Below, one piece after another: positions 6,652 through 11,030 of a DNA stretch of 11,030 bases. Position numbers and translations under genes: made by a program. The notes below the pieces were generated by a model. It was given only the letters and a program-made list of their open reading frames with translations, had not been told where the DNA came from and did no database searches. The stretch's first letter is position 1. Every line of letters starts with the position of its first letter. This stretch comes from Setomelanomma holmii (lineage: Eukaryota; Ascomycota; Dothideomycetes; Pleosporales; Phaeosphaeriaceae): the NCBI GenBank assembly GCA_010015745.1, contig ML978460.1, positions 1 to 11,030 on the forward strand, in the 5' to 3' direction.

Positions 6652-7379
6652 ATGTTCGGCTTCAGTCCCTTCAAGCGCTCTGACTCCAGCAATATTCTGA
6701 CTAATTCCCCCAGCTTGCCTCCAACTCCAGGTGACCAGCGCAGCAATGGCGGATCCTATGATTCGCCTTCATCGCTTGACAAGAGGGTTTTGCGGCTGAT
6801 AATGAGCTTCTTCTGCTGTGCGTGCGCCAAGAAGATTGTAGATGGTACACGCTGCACTCACAAGCTTGAGAGCGCCTGCCACAGTGAGGAAAAGGTCCGC
6901 TGCATGCGGAACGCGCTTATTCTCAACATTGTGAATTTTGAGAGCACTCTGGGTCTATCTAGGTCTCCCACCAAGCCTCGCAGTTCCCGCACAGTAAGTC
7001 CTTTGCTTTTCCTGCTGAGCTCTGCTGATTCTGAAAGGTTGCTGGTGGACCTCTGCGCACTGCCTTCTAAGAGTGCCTCAACAATGCTGCCTCTCCGTCT
7101 GCCCTGCCAGCTTGCCCGCTTCGCTCCAATACTTGGGCTGACCTCTAGGTTGAGCTGTATGACCTTGAGGATGAGCTCCGCCAACCTCCCCCACGAGTTC
7201 AGTCGTCGCGTCCGAACAGTCATGCTGTATACTATAGCTGATCCATAGTACAGCCTCTCAACCAGTGTATGAACCGTCACTGGCTTACTATCAGGCCACT
7301 CCCGCCTATATTCCCTAAAGCCATTTACTCCGCTCCCTTCGCTCCCCTCCCGGCTGAGGCTATGGGCGGGAGGAGCTAG
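6652..7379 (+). pseudogene. Cys-rich hypothetical gene, two exons, antisense to and convergent with gag; RIP-type stops in exon 2
   Basis: ATG 6652 opens 114 codons free of stops. A GTAAGT donor at 6994 and an AAAG acceptor at 7037, with CTGAT as possible branch site, define a 44-nt phase-0 intron. Exon 2 (7038-7379) begins VAGGPLRTAF and includes WADL, stop, VELYDLEDEL. It has TAA at 7068, TAG at 7146 and a TGA near 7236, each explicable as CAA, CAG or CGA before a C-to-T change, and ends at TAG 7377-7379. An alternative acceptor at 7073 would splice out the TAA. The N-terminal region is Ser/Pro-rich. A Cys/His cluster follows (CCACAKKIVDGTRCTHKLES, then CHSEEKVRC), like metal-binding proteins of unknown function seen near fungal repeats; that comparison is from memory. 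No function can be assigned. The stop overlaps the gag stop in one CTAG. Confidence 0.6.
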
Positions 7380-8596
7380 TTTTCCGACCCCGTTTCTTCC
7401 TCAGAGGAAGAACCAGAATCCACAGCTTGGCCGCCTGAGGAGGTAGCGAAAAGCTTCGCCAGTCGTACAGCTCTCTTTAAGGAACAATTCTTAGTGACAT
7501 GGTCCTTTTTGCCGCACCTGAAACAAGCGTTGTCGGCCCTCCGCTAGTCTAGGACTTCTTGGGAAACCTAGGGAGCATGCCGCCTGTTATCTGGCTTGAT
7601 ACCGTTAAGGTGCGTGACGATTCCCTCCATAGGCTCGCCGTGGTCCTGATGCTGAGACCATCTACTGTATCGCTCTTGACCCGCCTTGGTGCGGGAGAGG
7701 TTGTTAGAGATCTTCTCAACCCGATCTATAAGGTCCTGAATAGTCCAGGACCGTGGTATGTCTACTGACACCATTCGGTTGGCTAGCTCTGAGCGAATTG
7801 CGATCATGTAGCGGCTCTTCAAAGTAGCATTGTGATCAGCCACCCCAGCATCGTAAGCGAGCCGCATGAACTCCGCATTGAAGCTCTGCAGCGACATCTT
7901 TTTCTGCCTGAAGGAGAAGAGCTTATCCTGGAACTGTCTATCTAGGAACTCCCAGAAGTGGGCAGGAGAAAGGTCTCCTCGTTCTATCCACGAAATACCT
8001 ATCTAGGCGGCGTCGCCCTTTAAGCGGTTGAACATGTATCCTCAGACATCTATTAGGCCACGCGCTTCCTCTGCCGCAATCTTGTGTTCTATTTGTATTT
8101 TCCACCAGCGGTAGTCCCGTCGATCTCCGCTGAAAGCCTCTAGGTCAGAGACCTTCTGGCGCAATGGCAGAGTAGGAGCTGAAGCAACATAGTGTGGTAT
8201 TGCATGGGACGGTACAGCCGCTGAAGTTCCTGAGGAGGTCGTTAGGTTTGCGGCTGGCATCAGCAGGGTTGTAGAAGACATAGATAACGTGCTGAGTTGT
8301 CGCGCAATTGCGCCAAGCTGGTTCTAGAGGTCCTGCATGTCGTCCGCCCAAGGTGCTGCTGTAGGTGGGGGTACTTGCATGGCTGTTGCAGGTCGCTGAG
8401 ATGGTCCTGCGTTGCTCCTGCGGTGGAAGATCGCTTCATGTACCAAGCCGATCTTATCGTCGATTTCTGCTTCTGTGAGTCTGTTGACTCTCAGAAATCC
8501 GACCATAGCTTCCTAAGCTTCAGCCTCACTCCAGCCTTCGCCCGCCATTTGGTCGACAAGCGCTAGAAGCTCAGCAACACTCGTCGTGTTGCTCAT
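7376..8596 (-). pseudogene. Retrotransposon gag-like protein with zinc knuckle, six internal stops
   Basis: ATG 8596-8594 (A at -3) opens a single frame of 406 codons ending at TAG 7378-7376, with no frameshift. It holds five internal TAG codons and one TGA, for example after GWSEAEA, after LIDV (TGA) and after KGDAA. Features: variable N-terminus; the gag core starting near residue 148 with KVSDLEAFSGDRRDYRWWKI; GYMFNRLKGDAA; FWEFLDRQFQDK; SFNAEFMRLAYDAG; then zinc knuckle C358-FR-C361-GKKD-H366-VTKN-C371; and an acidic C-terminus (SSSEEETGSE). This order is that of Ty3/gypsy-type gag proteins, which form the particle and bind RNA. TAG at Gln positions again points to RIP, though far milder than in element C. 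There is no fused or downstream pol. Confidence 0.82.
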
Positions 8597-8898
8597 AGTG
8601 ATTTAACTGCGCTTTCCTGTGGTTTCTTGCCGTGGCCTGGTTCTGTCAACCTGTCCCACGCTGGCGTCCAAGGCAGTTCCGTTACATTGCCTAGTGGTGA
8701 TTGGTTTTGTCAACCTTTTCACCTCCACTCCACATCTAGCCCTCTGGCTTATCGTTTGGTGGCCTCCTTAGCAGCACTGCACTTCAGTGGGTGATCAGCA
8801 AGTCTCTGACTTGCTCTGCTAGTGACGCGAGGGTTGCCCTGTAATTCCCTCCTTCGTCTGAAGAGATCCCTGATCTCAAGTTTAGGTGAGTTAATTCA
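8597..8898. other. Leader region upstream of gag (minus strand), no gene
   Basis: This is the gag 5' region. It contains two similar motifs on the plus strand, GGTTCTGTCAACCTGTCCCA (8639-8658) and GGTTTTGTCAACCTTTTCAC (8703-8722). On the minus strand TGTAACGGAACTGCC lies between them. I cannot place an LTR end or a primer binding site with confidence. The open frame at 8822-9013 crosses into element F and is not a gene. Confidence 0.4.
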
Positions 8899-8932
8899 AA
8901 TGAAGCAGGCTGACCAAGAGGCTAATGCCAAG
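8899..8932. repeat. 34-bp direct repeat, copy B, overlapping the left edge of element F
   Basis: Second copy of the repeat at 6165-6198. Bases 8927-8932 also belong to the inverted repeat of element F, so the true shared block is probably 8899-8926. If these are LTR remnants, element F removed the rest of this copy. Confidence 0.8.
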
Positions 8933-8961
8933 CCCCCACCAAAATCTACCGTCTCGCACAG
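8927..8961 (+). repeat. Inner inverted repeat of element F, left copy
   Basis: Starts GCCAAGCCCCCACCAAAATC and is the exact reverse complement of 10683-10717 over 35 bp. The partner lies between the 5' terminus and the transposase start, so this copy marks the 3' side of F. Confidence 0.93.
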
Positions 8962-9019
8962 CACAAAACGCAACTCTACAGTTCTCAACAGTACTCTAGG
9001 TGCTGTACAGTAGCTTAAA

Positions 9020-10672
9020 TTAATTAGAGAGTATCTCTAATACTTGTTTACATGTGCGTGAGTTGTGCCCAGCCTCGCTGCAGCGTCTACAGCGCCTTTA
9101 AGACAGCTAACTGCCCTCAGAGCGCGCGCGATTCTTCGCCTTCTTCCTATCACTACGCGCTGCAAACTCCTTCAAGGTAGTTAAGCGCACGCCCTCTTCA
9201 GCTGTAAGAATCCCCTCTACCTGTATACGCTTTCTCTTTCGTACTTTATAGCGTGAGGCAGCCTCATTAGCTGCTTGAAGCTGCTTAACTTGGTCGCTCA
9301 TCAACACTGAGAATTGCGCCATTATCTTAGCGCCTTTGACGAGCTTTTCAACTGCCTCGACTATTGAGCTAGGCGAGCTATCTACATGCATTTGTATTCT
9401 CTCTTAAATTAGCGTTGACTGCGACCTAAATTCTAGGGTATTGCTTAGGGTTTTAGACACCTAAGGAGCGTTGTTAACAGCAGGTAGTGTAGGCGTACAA
9501 AGGCGGACGTCAAGCTTTAATATCACTGCCTCTAGGTTAAGTAGAAATTAGCTCGCACCCTAAAAGCCTCTCTAGATATTGCTTTTAGTAATTAAGTCCA
9601 TAAAAGCAGCAATAAAGCAGGTCAAGAACTCAAGTTTGGTGATATAGGTAATCTTGCTGCGCATCAGGTTCTTAGCTTGGCAGCTATATGCCTTCTTCAT
9701 TAGTGAGAAACAACCTACGTTAAGAGGCTGCAGGAGGTGTGATAAGTGAGGAGGCATACAGAGAGTGATAATCTTGTTATCCTTGCAATACTGCTAGAAA
9801 TCAAGCGAGTCGTGGCTCTTTTGGCCGTCAATAATGAGTAAACGTACTGTCCTAACAGTACGTTTTTTCGTATGAGCGTCTAAGTGCTTCAACCACTGCA
9901 GACCAAGCTCATTTGTTATCTAGCCGTTCTCAGAGACTGTAATAACCCAATCGCTAGGTAGATCAGGTTTCTGGTACCAGGCAAAGAGGTGGTTCTTGCC
10001 CTAGAAGATGATGAAGGGTGGGATCGCCCACCTAGTCGCGTTGATACCCTAGATCACCGTAGTCGACTCCCGATTACCCTGCTGTACTGTCTTTGGCTGT
10101 CCTCAACGCTCAGAGCCTGTGACTACTGCTCCAGTCGATATCATGCCTATCATGAAGCCAGACTCGTCAAAGTTGTAGGTGTCTTCGTTGAGAATACCGT
10201 GCTTGGCCTTCATGTTCTCCACAAGCTTGAACCAGCCTCATACAGCCTCAGGATCCCCGCAGAGAGCTCTCTTGTAGTCGTACTTGCGATTGAACTTGAC
10301 TTGCAGCTTATCGCAACGTTTGACGAAGTTTCTGGCCTAGCGGACGCCTACTTGCTGTTAGGCACGCTCCTTGCGCAGTAGATCAGCTATATCCTTCACA
10401 GCGTCAAGCTAGGGCAGAAATCCTTGCGCGTCAAGGTCAAGTATATGCTAAACAATAACCTCTTCCTTATTTAGATAAAGATTTACTGAGTTAGGCGTGC
10501 AATTGCGTCAAAACTGCTTTCTAGTGCGTTAATCAGCAAGCGTCTTTTAAGGGACCTTGTAGATATCAGCAGCGCGTTGTTTAGAGAGATTCGTATCTTG
10601 TTTAATAGTTAAAAGCGCAAGCTGCAGTTACGCCTCCTTTAAAATTAGTAGCTTATTGTGTTGTTGAGTCAT
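9020..10672 (-). pseudogene. Element F transposase, complete 551-codon frame with about twenty stops
   Basis: From ATG 10672-10670 to TAA 9022-9020 the frame is 1653 bp with no frameshift. It is interrupted by about twenty TAG, TGA and TAA codons, mostly at Gln or Trp/Arg positions. Domains: first HTH (RAADIYKV); second HTH (VIV, stop, HILDLDAQGFLP); DDE domain with D169 intact (YNFDESGFMIG), D282 intact (LLIIDGQKSHDS) and residue 318 changed to Asn (LLQPLNVGCF); FLTCFIAAF; a helical segment with QVKQLQAANEAASRY; basic KVRKRKRIQ; and zinc knuckle CRRCSEAGHNSRTC. The three acidic positions carry the same residue numbers as in element 2, so the two are collinear members of one family, but their DNA is clearly diverged. 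Non-functional. Confidence 0.9.
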
Positions 10673-10682
10673 CGCGTCTCTA

Positions 10683-10717
10683 CTGTGCGAGACGGTAGAT
10701 TTTGGTGGGGGCTTGGC
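10683..10717 (-). repeat. Inner inverted repeat of element F, right copy
   Basis: Exact inverse of 8927-8961. It lies between the transposase start codon (10672) and the 5' terminus (10746). Confidence 0.93.
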
Positions 10718-10748
10718 AAGGTGGGTGACTCGCTTATCAAGTACGTTA

Positions 10749-10772
10749 ACTAACTCACTTATCTAACTAACT
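10749..10772. other. 24-bp spacer between two divergent pogo elements
   Basis: Between TA 10747-10748 (element F) and TA 10773-10774 (G-right) lies a 24-bp AT-rich spacer with repeated CTAAC. The elements point away from each other, so their related ACGTAC ends form a short imperfect palindrome around this spacer. Confidence 0.75.
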
Positions 10773-11024
10773 TAACGTACTCTACCATCGAGTGGGTCAA
10801 CCCATCGAGTGGGTCAGTTTCTGCCAAGACCACCCACTCCCTCATCAACGCGACATGCCTTAACAACAGTACGCGCAATTATCTAACAGAGAAGGCAGAA
10901 CCTAGCTTGCCCTTTCTGCCTATACTACACGCTAATTTCGAAGCCTCCAACGCGCTGCTGAGGTGTTTAATGTATCTTATATATTATTAACTTGCTGATA
11001 CTACAGAATTACGCATCACCTTAG
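10773..11024. repeat. Right arm of a 252-bp perfect inverted repeat
   Basis: Exact reverse complement of 1-252. It starts at the TA target site of G-right and extends at least to 11024, which pairs with base 1. Whether the identity goes further cannot be seen because the left partner is at the window edge. Confidence 0.95.
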
Positions 11025-11030
11025 AACTCA
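10775..11030 (+). mobile_element. G-right: 5' end of a Fot1/pogo-type transposon, continuing out of the window
   Basis: It starts ACGTACTCTACCATCGAG after TA 10773-10774. Two 17-bp units (CATCGAGTGGGTCAACC, 10786-10802, and CATCGAGTGGGTCAGTT, 10803-10819) precede a leader and ATG 10855. Only the first 256 bp are in the window. It is identical to G-left in inverted orientation. Confidence 0.82.
10855..11030 (+). pseudogene. N-terminal fragment of pogo/Fot1-like transposase of G-right
   Basis: ATG 10855 follows CGAC (A at -2, G at -3). It is the same peptide as at 170-1, with stops at codons 3, 17, 27 and 48. QYAQLSNREGRT, stop, LALSAY and LQRAAEVFNV align with E (ISA/FNV region) and with element 2. 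The start codon also aligns with E (611) and with the TTG of element C. The catalytic domain is outside the window. Confidence 0.78.

Larger units (their letters stand above)
6165..8926 (-). mobile_element. Pol-less gag-bearing LTR-retroelement remnant (boundaries approximate)
   Basis: On the minus strand the order is: an upstream region (8926-8597); gag (8596-7376); about 1 kb without any pol motif; a purine tract GAGGAGGAGGGGGGT (6385-6371); and a possible LTR start TGTGACAG (6368). A 34-bp direct repeat near both ends (6165-6198 and 8899-8932) may be what is left of the paired LTRs, with element F cutting off the 5' one. No protease, reverse transcriptase, RNase H or integrase motif is seen in any frame I read. 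A convergent plus-strand gene fills the gag-to-tract interval. The region is far more GC-rich than the pogo graveyard to its left. The limits given are those of the direct repeat and may be wrong. Confidence 0.5.
8927..10746 (-). mobile_element. F: minus-strand Fot1/pogo element, 3' end probably clipped
   Basis: The 5' end is at 10746 on the minus strand (ACGTACTTGATAAGCGAGTC), flanked by TA (10747-10748). The transposase frame is 10672-9020. An inner 35-bp inverted repeat (8927-8961 against 10683-10717) is perfect. The outer 29 bases of the 5' terminal repeat have no convincing partner at the left end: sequence left of 8927 matches copy A of the 34-bp repeat instead. So the 3' terminus is either lost or strongly diverged. 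Unlike C and D, the sequence keeps many CpA. Confidence 0.85.

Noticed and set aside
6858..7280. Minus-strand open frame of 140 codons downstream of gag as possible pol
   Set aside because: No protease, RT, RNase H or integrase motif. It is the antisense shadow of the plus-strand Cys-rich gene, whose two exons are better supported.
9989..10381. Plus-strand open frame of 130 codons
   Set aside because: Antisense to the DDE domain of element F, which is recognised with confidence on the minus strand.
1..11024. The whole window as one giant transposon with 252-bp terminal inverted repeats
   Set aside because: The TA target sites lie on the inner side of the arms and the arms encode outward-running transposase N-termini, so they are the 5' ends of two separate elements lying mostly outside.

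Overview
This window looks like a transposon graveyard from a filamentous ascomycete (Pezizomycotina). I see no host housekeeping gene. It is built from at least five Fot1/pogo-type DNA transposons (Tc1/mariner superfamily, TA target sites), one solo LTR, and the remnant of a gag-bearing LTR retroelement. The fungal assignment rests on three things: the pogo/Fot1 transposase architecture (HTH, DDE domain, C-terminal zinc knuckle); a short GTAAGT intron; and a mutation pattern typical of repeat-induced point mutation (RIP). In that pattern Gln codons have become TAG/TAA, CpA/TpG is scarce, TpA is abundant and CpG is kept. For example, bases 541-600 hold ten TpA, three CpG and no CpA.

Layout. 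1-250: the 5' end of a minus-strand pogo element (G-left). 253-545: AT-rich sequence with nothing recognised. 548-5883: one old plus-strand pogo element (E/D, with TA at both outer edges) that has been opened twice. A minus-strand pogo copy (C, 1145-3150) sits in its middle and itself carries a 197-bp solo LTR (2446-2642). A much younger pogo element (element 2, 3411-5279) sits in its C-terminal half and has only two in-frame TAG codons. 5886-6164: AT-rich, unassigned. About 6165-8926: a retroelement remnant with gag on the minus strand (8596-7376), no visible pol, a possible polypurine tract and LTR start at 6385-6368, and a convergent Cys-rich, intron-containing gene on the plus strand (6652-7379). 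8927-10746: another minus-strand pogo element (F) with a complete but stop-riddled frame. 10775-end: G-right, which matches G-left perfectly over 252 bp in inverted orientation.

Nothing here appears able to encode a complete active transposase. Element 2 is closest: 549 codons, an intact D169/D282/D318 triad, terminal inverted repeats and a TA duplication. The nesting gives a relative history: E/D first, then C, then the solo LTR's parent and element 2. The most notable features are a conserved 17-bp period in the subterminal repeats of divergent elements, conversion of catalytic Asp codons to Asn by RIP-type changes, the perfect inverted arms that already carry RIP-type stops, and the pol-less gag element with its antisense partner gene.
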